Assembly: GCA_963930775.1 (NCBI GenBank)
Contig: OZ005702.1
Location: 6,138,001-6,202,000, forward strand
Direction of reading: 5' to 3'
Source: Cliona cf. orientalis
Taxonomy: Eukaryota > Porifera > Demospongiae > Clionaida > Clionaidae
Length of the DNA: 64,000 nt
Under the pieces are notes generated by a model. It saw nothing but the letters and a program-made list of their open reading frames with translations, searched no databases and was not told where the DNA came from. Positions 9,831-21,267 of this stretch are shown piece after piece. A program made the translations under genes and the position numbers. Within the stretch, counting starts at the first letter, position 1. Every line of letters begins with the position of its first letter.

Positions 9831-10826
9831 ATGGAGGTGCCTTTATCCTTCGTAAATGAAAGCTCCAATGGAAGTGCAGTCGAAGAGTTCTCACAGTGGA
9901 GACTAACAACAGCCCTCACACTTGTCAACAGATTGGCACTGTCAGTACCAATCTCTCTCTTCATCAATTTATCCGTCCTAGTGACCATCCACAAGACAAA
10001 GTCTCTACAGACACCAATAAATCTTATTCACTTGCTTCTTCTATCAGCCAACTGTGTGGTGCTCATTCCAGATGTAATCCTGACCAGTACTTTTATTCCA
10101 ACAGTGCTTCGATACTGTAGGTGCCCTACATTCGCTAGCTCTATATACATCATAGTAGATATGCTTTATTATGCTTTTCAACCTGTCAATTTTGCCACTC
10201 TTGGCGTTTTCCAGCTACTACTCATCAAAAGAAAGAAACACTTAGTGACGCATAAAACAGTCAGCCTTTCAATATTTATCCCAACTGTCATCACAGTTTT
10301 TATATCGTTCATTTGCATTGCCTTAATTAATTCATCGGGAGCTACATACATCTGTCGAGATATCTGCCCACAAATTGTACCCAGCACTTTCCCAGGCACC
10401 AGGATAGCATTCATAATACACGGCATCTTACTTTACCTTCCAAGCCTAGCCACGGTCATTGTGTGCACTACCTGGTCATGCATAATCTTCAAAACCAGAG
10501 ATAATGACGATGATGAAGACAATCAGCTAAATAAGCGAATGATATCTATACCCCTTATTATACCACTAGGCCTCTTTACTCCAACATATGGTCTGATACG
10601 AGCAGTTGAACGATTCTTGGAGTCTTCCACCTCTCCCACTGATTACCCATACTGGGCAATGTTCGCTCGATTTTTCTTATTCCAATTGTATGAAATCTTG
10701 GGGAGGATAGTGTATCCAGTGATGCTGCTACTACTAAACCCCACTATCGGCCTCCACTGGAAGCAGATACTGCTCAAGAAATGTACTACGCAGAATCAAG
10801 TATCACCAGCACCCACAGAAGAATAA
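9831..10826 (+). CDS. Seven-transmembrane receptor-like protein, copy 3
   Basis: Intact single exon of 331 residues from ATG 9831. An upstream in-frame ATG at 9783 would add 16 residues with no counterpart in the paralogues, so I prefer 9831. It keeps the features of copy 1: N-terminal VNESSNGS, IKRKKH after helix 3, an acidic loop (DNDDDEDN), GLFTPTYGLIRAVERFLES in helix 6 and the following loop, and NPTIGLHWKQ at the end of helix 7, finishing in a short tail TQNQVSPAPTEE. Divergence from copy 1 is concentrated in the helices and mostly conservative, consistent with selection on protein. Ligand and coupling are unknown. Confidence 0.75.
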   Translation: MEVPLSFVNESSNGSAVEEFSQWRLTTALTLVNRLALSVPISLFINLSVLVTIHKTKSLQTPINLIHLLLLSANCVVLIPDVILTSTFIPTVLRYCRCPTFASSIYIIVDMLYYAFQPVNFATLGVFQLLLIKRKKHLVTHKTVSLSIFIPTVITVFISFICIALINSSGATYICRDICPQIVPSTFPGTRIAFIIHGILLYLPSLATVIVCTTWSCIIFKTRDNDDDEDNQLNKRMISIPLIIPLGLFTPTYGLIRAVERFLESSTSPTDYPYWAMFARFFLFQLYEILGRIVYPVMLLLLNPTIGLHWKQILLKKCTTQNQVSPAPTEE

Positions 10827-11471
10827 TCCAACCACACTGGAGCACTGGAGTTTAAAACAATGGGAAATGACTGAGTAGCTCTTTGATAATTTGCTTCTTC
10901 AAAAAGTTCTTTAGCAAAGCACAAAGTACCGTTTTAGCTAGTATTATTTTATATGCATGGATTATTGTGTATGCATGTCCATCACATAATAATTACTAGT
11001 ACGCACATCCACTGGTTGATTATTACCAGATCAATATCCTTGATAATTAATAATATTCATACAAAAGCAAATGCATAAGCCACAGTAAGTACTTGATAAA
11101 TCAGACAATAATCAAGAAATTCAAATACACTGCCAGAAATAGATGTCAAGGGGAAAACTATCCTAGAGCCTTATTAGGCTGACTAACCCAACAAAAAAGC
11201 CACAAAGGTACACGTATCTAGCCTAGGCTTAAGATTCTCATTCTAGCTTGCAACCATCTGAAACCATGAAGATCCAACATTCCCCACATCATTCACGGTA
11301 GCCATGGCCAGTGGGGGTGTTTCTATAGTCAACAAACTAATAGTGTAGCAAGAAAATCTTGATCCAGTCACAGACTAGCACATGAAGCCATTCTAAAACA
11401 TTCCTATGCATGTCATCCAGTGCTAACCATTAACACTACTTCGTGAATCCAGTGTTGTTAATAATTTAAGC
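10827..11471. other. Intergenic, nothing recognised
   Basis: 3' flank of 7TM copy 3, partly similar to the 3' flank of copy 1, then AT-rich spacer and the presumed promoter of the Calx-beta gene. Confidence 0.4.
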
Positions 11472-13335
11472 ATGATAGTGACAGCATTGGTTTGGAGCAC
11501 TTTGGTGCTAATATCCCTGCACCATCCAGTCCACGGTCAAGATGAGTGTGCCAATTGGACACAGTCATCCTACACTGCAACTGAGAGCGACGGCTCCATA
11601 ACTCTCACAGCAAAATTAAGTGAGCCTGCATCTCAAGAGGTGTTTCTACCATTGGCCAACAGAGATGATTCAGCAAGTAAGATCAAAAAAAAAGTTACTT
11701 AACTTTTTGCAATACTGTATAACTCTTCTTCTTTATACAGATCAGGGTGATTACTTTTTAGGCAGTGGCATTCTGATATATGCTGTTAATGATACTCAGC
11801 AAGATGTTATAGTTTTTGTTATTAATGATCTGGCTTCAGAGCAAACTGAATCATTCTTCGTCGATATACTGTCAGCAAATGGGACTCTGTGTGACACTGC
11901 TACGGTATTCATCCTCGACGACGATCAAGTACCAACTATACAACGTATGTTGATGGTATACACTAGTAATGCATGATGGTCCAATTGTACGGCGGTTCAT
12001 GCCAGAATACGTAAGGAGATCCAGCTGCAATGAGCCACAAAGTGGATCAGAGTAGGCACTTGAAATGTGGAGCTGCCTATAGCTAACTGCTGCAAGGTAC
12101 ATTCTCATTGAAGAGTATGCAATGGCTTGCAAAAGATATAGGAAATAGAAACGTTTGTATTTAGTTGAGCCACAATCATGGTGTCACTATTTAATAACAG
12201 TTGGTGATCTTATTCAGTGCTTAAGCAAGAATACGTGGAGCACTCGGAAGTAGACACAGTGGATATTGAATGCATCATTATAGTGTTCGTATGTGATCAA
12301 AGCCACCAAGGCACCCCCCCCCCTTCTAATATTTAGAGATATTTACTTAAACTAGATAAATTTGCTCATACAAAATGAAAACAGGAGGGAGAACCTGCTT
12401 GTACAAAAAAAATCGTACGTAGGCCGTATGTGGATTCTAAAAAATTCATATAGTCACGGTGCATATGGGTAGTTTATCGATACTTTTATCACCTTCATAC
12501 TTTCACAGCTGGTGTCCAAGAAGCAACTTGTCCAACACAAGCACAAAGAGAGCTAGCTCAGAGTGTGGTGACAGCCAGCTTCGACGACTTTTCAGTTATC
12601 ACAAATAATGTTGAACCAATTGAACCAATTAAACCAATCGAACCAATAATCGCTCACCCCTGTGGACCTGGGTTCTGGACGCAGGTTGCCCTATTGAACC
12701 TGACTGACCCCACCCAGCAGTGTCCACCCGCTTGGAATGAAACCACCACTGCCATTGGCCGAGGTTGTACCAGGCCTGAGAGTCCAACTGGTAGCTGTCT
12801 CTCAACCACCTACTCTACTCTTGGGGTGCAGTATAACCAAGTCTGCGGGAGAATCATTGGCATCCAGAATACCTCAACAGATGCATTTCGCAATCTCTTT
12901 AATGCAACTATAGATGGTCCTTACGTTGATGGGGTGAGCCTAACGCATGGAATGCCTCGTCAGCACATTTGGAGCTTTGCCTCTGGACTTCAGGAATCGG
13001 CAGACTCTGGTGCTAACGGCTGCTTTTGTGGCGATCCCATCATAACGCCAGGGACTCCCCCACCAACATTCGTTAAAACCAACTATTTCTGTGAATCTGG
13101 TAACTCAGAGCAACCACGTCTGAATGTGGTGTACACTGAGGATCCACTCTGGGATGGGCTGGACTGTCCAACTAACAACTGCTGTGAGTTCAACAACCCA
13201 CCTTGGTTCAGTGCAGAGCTACCAGAGCTCACCACTGATGACATTGAAGTACGTCTCTGCTGCGATCAGGATACAATTGATGAGAATATCATCGTCCAGT
13301 CTTTGGAGTTGTATGTGTCGCAAACGATTACCTAG
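11472..13335 (+). CDS. Secreted Calx-beta protein with a Cys-rich C-terminal domain (gene 1)
   Basis: Three exons: 11472-11676, 11741-11944 and 12509-13335, all joined in phase 1, giving 411 residues. A signal peptide (start to about VHGQ) is followed by a Calx-beta domain cut in two by intron 1 (first half YTATESDGSITLTAKL; second half GDYFLGSG ... TATVFILDDDQ). After a conserved ATCPTQAQRELAQSVV linker and a PIEPIKPIEPI repeat comes a large Cys-rich domain: CGPGFWTQVALLNLTDPTQQ, DGPYVDGVSLTHG, DPLWDGLDC, NNCCEFNNPPWFS. I know this last domain as an abundant uncharacterised extracellular module of sponges. It is probably an extracellular matrix or surface-recognition protein. The paralogue at 15047 lacks this domain. 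Confidence 0.8.
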
Positions 13336-13344
13336 TGATCTAGA

Positions 13345-13565
13345 TTAAACTGAACTGGTTTAAATTACATTTATAAACACACTAGTGCTTAATCCGGATT
13401 AATATTTTCATGGTCCATTACTTCACATGTAATCCACTTTTAATCCACATCAGGACGTGGATTCTGATCCGGATTAACTAATCCAGATTAAAAGTGGATT
13501 AAGGCATTTACACAGAAACTGGATTACTTTAATCCAGTTTCTAATCTGGATTAAGGGCCTAGTGT
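13345..13565. mobile_element. MITE, GTTTACAC/GGATTAA family
   Basis: Matches the elements at 34434-34688 and 42964-43219 (AATCCACATCAGGA, AAGTGGATTA, CATTTACACA, GGGCCTAG), with many internal AATCCGGATTAA palindromes. It lies just behind the stop codon of Calx-beta gene 1, so it may contribute to its 3' UTR. Confidence 0.7.
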
Positions 13566-13689
13566 ACCACTTGGCATAATATTATGCTACATTATAATGC
13601 AGCACATATGCACAATCAAATGTTCAGAATTCACATACAACAAATAACATCATGACAATTTACTTATTATGCAATCACAAATATTGTAT

Positions 13690-13935
13690 ACTCTACATCG
13701 TAATAATCACGACATAATATCTGCATATCATACTTTTATGGTATCTGTTTGCACCAAAATAATCCACACAATAGATTCTAAATATTTGCAAACATTATGC
13801 TATAGCTATATCCAAATAGGTAGAAATAACACATCTAACACATTATGCAAGTGCTAGTAACAGTGCTACGTAGCCATATAAATTCACGGAGGAAACAAGT
13901 GTCTTTATTAAGCACACTTATCCCAACCACTGGAG
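13690..13935 (+). repeat. Duplicated spacer unit (copy a)
   Basis: Matches 14540-14780 (ATCTGCATATCATACTTTTA ... CTTTATTAAGCACACTTATC). The two copies flank the CARD-like fragment, showing that the fragment sits inside a local duplication. Confidence 0.75.
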
Positions 13936-13986
13936 TTGTATGTGTCGCAACCGATTACACCTACTGATCAAGATTAAACTGAACTG

Positions 13987-14407
13987 ATGGCTGAATACAA
14001 AGTTCTCGTTCGCCACACAGTTGATCTTCAGCTAGTAGTCAAGGAAAATCTCACTCAACTCTGCGCTCGACTTGTCGCTGCTCAAATTATCACTCCGGAC
14101 CAGTATGAAAAAATCAGAAATGCCCACCGACCAATTAACGAAAGAGTGGCTGCATGACTTAGTTGGATATGTTCAAAACAAAGTACGCCAGGATCCTCGG
14201 CACCATCATGCTTTTATTGGTGCTCTAAAGAGTGATCTTGCCCAGTATGGTGGCATTTTGACGAAACTAGAGCAAACTAGATTGCAAAAGGCATTGGAGC
14301 TGCAACCATTGATCCCACAACCCCCACCAACGAGAGGAGGTGGCAATCGACTACCTGCTCAGGGTACTTTCTTTGTGTTTGTCTTGGCCCAGGCCAGTTC
14401 TGCATAG
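13987..14407 (+). pseudogene. CARD/death-fold-like ORF, frameshifted
   Basis: ATG 13987 opens MAEYKVLVRH ... ITPDQYEKIRNAHRPINERVA, ending at a TGA at 14155-14157. The adjacent frame continues with DLVGYVQNKVRQDPRHHHAF and FIGALKSDLAQYGGILTKLE, so one indel near 14140-14157 separates two halves of a six-helix death-fold domain of the CARD type. The order (PDQYEKIR, RVxxLVxxV, F..AL) matches CARDs of animal adaptors and NLRs. The 56 bases upstream copy the end of Calx-beta gene 1 (13305-13360), so this ORF was moved here by a duplication. It may be a pseudogene or carry an assembly indel. No NACHT or caspase domain follows. Confidence 0.5.
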
Positions 14408-14539
14408 GGATGGATATTGTCAGTATACTCTGATGTTGTACTATAATAGGCTGCCTTGCAGTGTGACAGTAAATTTAATATTCTTGGCCAAAAAATTACC
14501 TTAAACACAGAATATGTAAATCAGGTACCATAAAAATTT

Positions 14540-14780
14540 ATTCCAATCATGATATCTGCATGTCATACTATTATGGTATCTGCTTGCATCAAAACAATCC
14601 ACACAATAGATTCCAAATACGCTACAGCTATACCTAAATAGGTAAAAATGACACATCTACCACATTACGCATGTACAGTACTAGTAAAAGTGCTACGTAG
14701 CTAAGTTATTTAATTAACTATTGCATATAAATTACAGAGGAAACAATTATCTTTATTAAGCACACTTATCTCAACCACCG
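14540..14780 (+). repeat. Duplicated spacer unit (copy b)
   Basis: Partner of 13690-13935, with an insertion of about 20 bases near 14705. Confidence 0.75.
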
Positions 14781-15046
14781 GAGATGCAAGGGCACCCTGC
14801 CTAGTATGGGGATGTACACTATAGCATATTATGTCAGTCAGAACAGACACCAAGCTAATCCAACATTCTTGACCTCATTTGCGGCAGCTAGGAAATGCTT
14901 CACAAAGATCAACAGCCACTTAGAGCTATTAGTGACCAGTAAAACAATATTCCTGAGCCAATCACACACCAGGAAATGGACTCACTCCAACACATTCCTA
15001 TATCATCAAGCTAGGACTACTCTATACCAGTAAAATCTTTGAAAGA

Positions 15047-17566
15047 ATGGAAGTAATTGCATTTGTTTTAAGCGGCTTGGTGCTGGCACTACTGCACTGT
15101 GAGGTCCACTGTCAGTGTGGCAGTTGGCTACCGCAGTTCTATACTGTGAATGAAGGTGACAGTACTGGCTCTATTACTCTCACTGCACAGTTCTCCGGTG
15201 CTACATCTGAGCAACTGCTGCAATATGCCACAAGAGATGATACAGCTACAGGTAAGCTGTTCAGTAGATCAACAGATTTCAATGGTAAATCTCTCAATTA
15301 ATGATAACTAATGTTCTTGTTCTTGAGTTGGGATGAACCTGACATACTTCAGGTATGGTGTGAAGCTACCACTAAGGGTCCAAGAGAATAAACTGAATAC
15401 TTAATCTTGTAGCTAGGTTCACACTCATGCTAAACTGGAGAATAAGAACACTTAGCTCTCAGATGGTCAGAAATCGTACTCAGAATATTCTTCGCCGATC
15501 ACTGTTATCTTTATATTCCAATGATTTTGAGGGATAAATAAAAATTATTAAATATTATATGAGCCATTAGGAAAATGAGGCTGTCTGCAAAGGATCATGT
15601 GAATAGGCCCACAACCAGGTTCCCACCGTTTTTCAATGCTTCTTAAGTACGTAAGTGTAGCAAATGGATGATGCACAATTAGACCCCCAGTAGCACACAA
15701 TTTACATTTATTTTTTTTTGCACGTCACTGTAGCTAAATATAGCTGGATCTATACATGGCTCTCTATAATAATATATAGAATACATTCCATTTATTTCTT
15801 CATTAATATACTGTCTACCTTCTAGAAATACGGTCAACTCTTCATAATAAAATTACGACAATCTGAACATGGTTTATTTCATTATTCCATATACTGCAGC
15901 CCAAGGTGCTTATCTAGAATTCCTCGAGAGGACCAACAACTCCTTAACACTGATACGTTGTGATGACTGCGCTTCACCTGCCATTATTCTAGAAAACAAA
16001 CTGGTTCCATTTGGAGATTTGCAACATTCTGAAGTCTATGTAAGTCAAAATTACAACTTGCACACTAAATTTTCATATCTAATGATGGTATCTGTGACAG
16101 GTTGCATCAAATGGAATTATCTCATTCAGTAGCGTATTTACTAATTTCGATGCAACACTGTTTCCTGATCCAAACAATCAAGGAGTCTTCAACTCATTTA
16201 TTGTTGCTCCTTATTGGAGTGATATCGATGCCAGGGAATTTGGAGAGATCTGGTACGAGACACACGTGGCAGGACAGAGCACAGTTTCTAACTTATTACT
16301 GGATAGAGTCTCGAATTTGGTAAGGTCAGAGCAGAATCACCCTACCTTTCAAGGAACCTGGATGCTGGTTGCTACTTGGAACGATACTGTGCAATTTGGT
16401 GCAAGTGGTGAACAGGTAAGCCTGAAACAACCTATCATTATAGAGAACTACAAATTGATGGCTTTGTCACTAATTTTAGCTAACGGTTCCTCATAAATTT
16501 TCTTTCATATTTTTTCTCAGCGAAACACCTTCCAAGGGGTAGTAATCACAGACACTATCAAGACCTATGCAGTGTATATCTACCGCTGTGATGATATAGA
16601 GTGGTCTGATGGCTCTGTGATTGGATTCAATGCTGGTGGCAGTTTCTTTGCCAACCATCCACTCAGCGACTCCATTGCAGCTAGAGATATAGACTGTCTC
16701 AATAGTCCAGGCTCCGAGAGGAACAATGTAGTCTATGATCTCAATCCAAATGTGCCAGCTCCAAGACAAGCCACCAACACCAGTAAGACATTGTATTGAA
16801 GTACACAGTAATCCTCACCACAAAGAGCAAGTAGAGGAAAATACTTCACCAATTATTCTGGTCATCCGTACACCCTAAAGCAAAGGAGAGGTGTGGTTTA
16901 TTCAATTCCATAGGCATACTCACGACTAATCCTTGCATGTGGGGTTGATAATGGTACACAAAAGTATAATATCGAACTCCACCTAGTATCATTAACATAT
17001 TATAATCGTTATATTATAGATATAGGAGATTACTTTGAAGCCAACAGTACCCTGACATTCGATGCTGAGAACACTACACAAGATGTTGAAATCGTTCTAC
17101 GCAATGATCAGGTTTTTGAGCCAACTGAGACATTCTTTGTTGATCTGAAACAGCTTGATGGGACTCTGTGCGACACTGCCATAGTATTTATTCAGGATGA
17201 TGATCAGCCACCAATACCACCATGTATGTTGATAGTATACAAAAGAAAGTGTATGTACATTATCCATAGTCCTGAAGATTTTTGCTATGCTGAATTTTCT
17301 TAAGATAAATTTATACATTGATTATAAGCATCAGGTGCTATGTGCTATAACAGTAACTCAATTTAAGATATTCATATCAAGCAAGGATTTGATAGTAATA
17401 ATCTTTGGTACATGTACTTCTGCTATCTCGGTACATTTCATGTGCAGCTGATACTCAAGAAGCAACCTGTCCAACACAAGCACAAAGAGAGCTAGCTCAG
17501 AGTGTGGTGACAGCCAGCTTTGACGACTTCATGATCATCTCAAACAACAATGAAGTGCTACCATAG
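15047..17566 (+). CDS. Secreted protein with NIDO domain nested in a split Calx-beta domain (gene 2)
   Basis: Six exons are read: 15047-15251, 15900-16039, 16101-16415, 16521-16782, 17020-17223, 17448-17566, joining in consistent phases to 414 residues. Exon 1 encodes a signal peptide and the first half of a Calx-beta domain (FYTVNEGDSTGSITLTAQF). Exons 2-4 encode a nidogen-like (NIDO) domain: LVPFGDLQHSEVY, SNGIISFSS, VFNSFIVAPYWSDID, WMLVATWNDTVQF, TFQGVVITD. Exon 5 is the second Calx-beta half (GDYFEANSTLTF ... TAIVFIQDDDQ). Exons 1 and 5 have the same lengths (205 and 204 nt) as their counterparts in gene 1. The last exon repeats ATCPTQAQRELAQ but stops after NNNEVLP, without the Cys-rich domain. 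NIDO domains are extracellular. Skipping exons 2-4 would keep the frame. Confidence 0.75.
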
Positions 17567-18463
17567 ACAGGCATAGGGTAGGGTAGATGAAGCATTGCTG
17601 TCGCTAGCAGTTCACACATAACCATCTTATGTTTGTATCATATTCACGATTAATTCATGGTTGCATGTACAATTGCGAATCATGATCATAATCATATTGT
17701 ATGGTATCTGTGTTGCATCAAGGGAAACTATAGAAATGATGATCATTATCGTTAGGTCCAATTAGCGATACATCCCACACATGCATCTTGCTACTTGTCC
17801 GGTACACTAACGAAGTACAAAGTATTGAAATAATACAATAATATATGAAATACTGCATTTGACAATCAACGGGCTCTATAATGCTAGGCAGTGCTGCTTG
17901 TCTCGTAAAGATCTATGATAACCTCCAAGATTGAAATTTCCCAACTTTGTGTCACAATCATTTGAGAATACCAACTTGGCAGACTACACAAACATGCAAC
18001 GTTTCAAGCTGATACACACAATCACAACACACAACCTCTACAAATGAGGGTTTTCCCAGAATTCAGAGTGGGGTTCCTCTTGCAGTTGGAAGGTGGCTCT
18101 TACAACTACTGGGAGATGTCACATAGACCATCTTCACACAGCAGTTTACTATTAGCACACAACTTGTTTATAAAATTAGCATGGATTGATATCCAAATAA
18201 CTAGCACATGCAGTACATGCATCTAGTGATATAAAAACTCCAGAGGCTTTGATATGTCTTAATATACATCAAAACTTAAATCTCACAACCAACGCAAACT
18301 ATAGGTTATCCAACAGCTTAATCTAAAATTCCCTAGAGGGCTGATAGTTCGGGGAGATTTTAGGAGTATAAACCGTAAACACAATCACAAATCAGCTTAA
18401 AGTGAGCAAATCTGAAACAGATTCAAACAGTACCTACTGTAGCAACACTTACAATATTGCATA
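17567..18463. other. Intergenic, nothing recognised
   Basis: I see no exon, terminal inverted repeat or RNA gene. The Cys-rich domain found at the end of gene 1 is not present here in any frame I could read. Confidence 0.4.
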
Positions 18464-19940
18464 ATGGCACGTAGAGAGACTATGACTGGTTTAGAAGTGT
18501 GCAATAATGCTTACGAATGGAAAGAGAGAGACCTTGAGGGTGCCAAAAGGATGGACTCAGAGGATGAAGAAGAAGGCTATGTTGACCTCGACTATGATCA
18601 GATATGCACTCCATCAATATACCAAAGAATATTCTCACGGAGACAAAGTAGGAAGGTAAGCTAGGAAAATAACCATTTACATAATAATATTATTATACTT
18701 CTGTTTTTTCATACTCTCAAGCAGTATGTGCAAATTTTAGCTTGCACAAGTGATATCTTTTGAGCCTTCTGTATATCTCAATTTACACATGCATTAATAA
18801 TTTAAAAGGACCACATAAAATTAATACAGATACTCATTTTTCACTAAGTAGCATAAAACAACAATTTTTAAGGCCGTAGGAGAAAAGAAAGCAGTAACTA
18901 GTCAACCATCGAGAGACAGAAGAGTTAAAGAAAAGAACCAACGAGAAAACCACCATGATAACAAACATAAAACCTCCAGATCTAGAGAGAAGCCCTCCAG
19001 TCACATGGTTCTGGCCGTGTCATCGCTGTTCATCTGTATCTTCTGCTGGCCAGCAGCCCCCTGTGCCATACTGGCTACCATATATGGCATTCAGGTGATG
19101 CAAAAAGGAATAATATTATATACACACTAATAACTAAGTACACATGCAAGCCAGTAAAGCTATCACCAACAGACGAACCAACCAGCCAGTACAAAGAAAT
19201 TGTCGCCCAATATTACCGTTTTTGTTCAAAATTTAATGTTCCCTAATACCATATTATTGTGTACACAGTCACTAATAGCAGCATATCAAGTTTGCCAGGA
19301 CGGTACCGGTACGTAGTATAGAATAATAGATAACAAGTCAGTAGATAATGGTGGGTTTTTTTCAGGGAGCTAACTTCTGTGGAAAGTTAGAGATGCCCTC
19401 AGAATTAATACTTTCGTTGTTTTGCTACACAGCTTAGTCAAAAACTCATAGCACCGTACATGTAACACTTTCATTTTTACATTGGCCAAATCCAAGCAAC
19501 TCAATCCAAGGGCACGGCACTGTGCCAATAATAAATGGATGATATAATTGATTCATGATTTCAATCCTATACCATATGACTTCACACAATTTCTTGTTAC
19601 ACAAGTGGAAATTTTTCATGACTAGAAAGTCAATCATGAAAATAACAAAATTAACACCCCATAATATAACCAGGTGATCAAGATTTTATTCCCCAAAGAT
19701 TAAGTTTGTACACGCGTATATCAGTGTTTGATATACTCGTAGGTGAGCCATCACTGGAAGGCGGGCCACCATCACGAAGCCAGATCAGCGTCAACTAAAG
19801 CCAAGGAACTGGCTACTACAGCTCTGGTGTGTGGAGGAATCAACGCTGTAATCTGCTTTGTTCTGACTCTGACTAGCATACTTATTGCCTTAGGAACTAC
19901 AGGCTACTTATCTAAGAGAGTTCCTGTACATACACAATAA
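18464..19940 (+). CDS. CD225/dispanin (IFITM-like) membrane protein, copy 1
   Basis: Three exons, 18464-18655, 18873-19094 and 19743-19940, all phase 0, 203 residues. The N-terminal half is charged and probably disordered (SEDEEEGYVDLDYDQ). The CD225 domain starts in exon 2: SSHMVLAVSSLFICIFCWPA then APCAILATIYGIQ, the re-entrant helix with adjacent cysteines, followed in exon 3 by AKELATTALVCGGINAVICF and a second helix ending GTTGYLSKRV. Vertebrate IFITMs of this superfamily block fusion of enveloped viruses, while other dispanins have synaptic or trafficking roles; which applies here is unknown. Copy 2 at 21268 has the same gene structure. Confidence 0.85.
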
Positions 19941-20441
19941 AAATGTGCAACTTAAATTATTAATTTTTATATTATCAGTATCATGTTTTTTTATCTAAGT
20001 TACTTTCCCTGCACAATTGTATACGTGCAAATACTTACAGTTATGTATGCAACATTAATTTCATACAATCATTGGGGTTCTACTCCCATTTGCAAACACG
20101 GCGGCTAATCTTTCTTCAGTTTACATCCCTTAATCCACAAACAATACACACTGAATTCAGTAATTCCATATAAGTTTATTATGGTGTCTTGCATGTATTA
20201 GAATCTCAGATTGCAGGAGTACATGATATGATCGAATGCTGTGTACATAAACTTATACACATGTAAATAGTTTAATTGCATGTACAAAATGTTACTGTGC
20301 CAACACAACTTTTCAAACGAGCTCCTACTCTCATTTCGAAACAATGAAGTGGTTTACATAGTTATACTATAAACACTGGCTAGTTTCAGGAAAGTAACAT
20401 GATACCAAGCCCGCTGACTAACTCATAACTGCCCACGATAA
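19941..20441. other. Intergenic, nothing recognised
   Basis: 3' flank of CD225 copy 1 up to the first of two MITEs. No ORF of interest. Confidence 0.4.
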
Positions 20442-20650
20442 TACCGTAGGTCGGGTTTTAATTGCGAGTATCTATTAATTGCGAATTGCGAGTTTATGTA
20501 CGTTTCGCAATCAATAGATTCACAAACATAAACGTGCAAGTATACTACAGTCGGTACGAGGTCGTCTGTCGTAATTATTGGATTCGCAATTGGCCTGACT
20601 TGACTACAACGCAATTATTAAACTACGCAATTAAAACCCGTCCTACGGCA
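20442..20650. mobile_element. MITE, TACCGTA group (variant 1)
   Basis: 209 bp with inverted ends TACCGTAGGTCGGGTTTTAA and its near complement (TTAAAACCCGTCCTACGGCA). The interior repeats AATTGCGA and its complement. Non-coding. Confidence 0.85.
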
Positions 20651-20823
20651 ATGTGCTGAGATTCTGGGAAAGGAAGGAGTGGTTCTCCCCTAAACAAGAT
20701 ATTTTAGAGAACTACACTTCGAATTGGGAAGGCATTGGCTCAAGCAGTCTAATAAACAGTCTAGCCAAGAAATGCTGAGTCATGCACAATGGTGAATTAT
20801 CCAAATACACTCCAATTGACAAC

Positions 20824-21023
20824 TACCGTATTTTGGGTTATTTCCGTTCAAAAATTATTCAAATTTTAAATTTTCATGTAAAGTAATTTTCGTACGCGGC
20901 GACCCCTTACCGTATACATTAACATTATGAATACGCATGCGTTTACATTTCGTATTTCTAATTTTTGTTTGTGTTATGACATACGAAAATAAAACGATGA
21001 CGGAAATAACCGAAAATACGGTA
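20824..21023. mobile_element. MITE, TACCGTA group (variant 2)
   Basis: 200 bp with ends TACCGTATTTTGGGTTATTT and ACCGAAAATACGGTA. Its interior carries CGACCCCTTACCG, which also occurs inside variant 4 at 34339. The flanks are compatible with a TA target duplication. Confidence 0.88.
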
Positions 21024-21267
21024 TTGACCTCAATGTCATTACTTCCAAGTTAGAAACAAATATTGAATAGCAATTCCAGTTAAAAGTCCACTAGTAAAGG
21101 CAATGTCATAATAATAATTTCACTCAAAGCAGCAAACATATCCAAAATACCGTGTCTATATGCACTCCCAACAAAACCAGAGGCTTCTCTTCATTAGAAA
21201 ACTTTAAGCCTTCAAACAACACAAAAGCATACTAAGAATCAACATCATCGTTCAAACTTCAAAGAAC

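Noticed and set aside
11872-12132. Minus ORF opposite Calx-beta exon 2 and its intron
   Set aside because: Shadow of the real plus-strand exon; composition is not protein-like.
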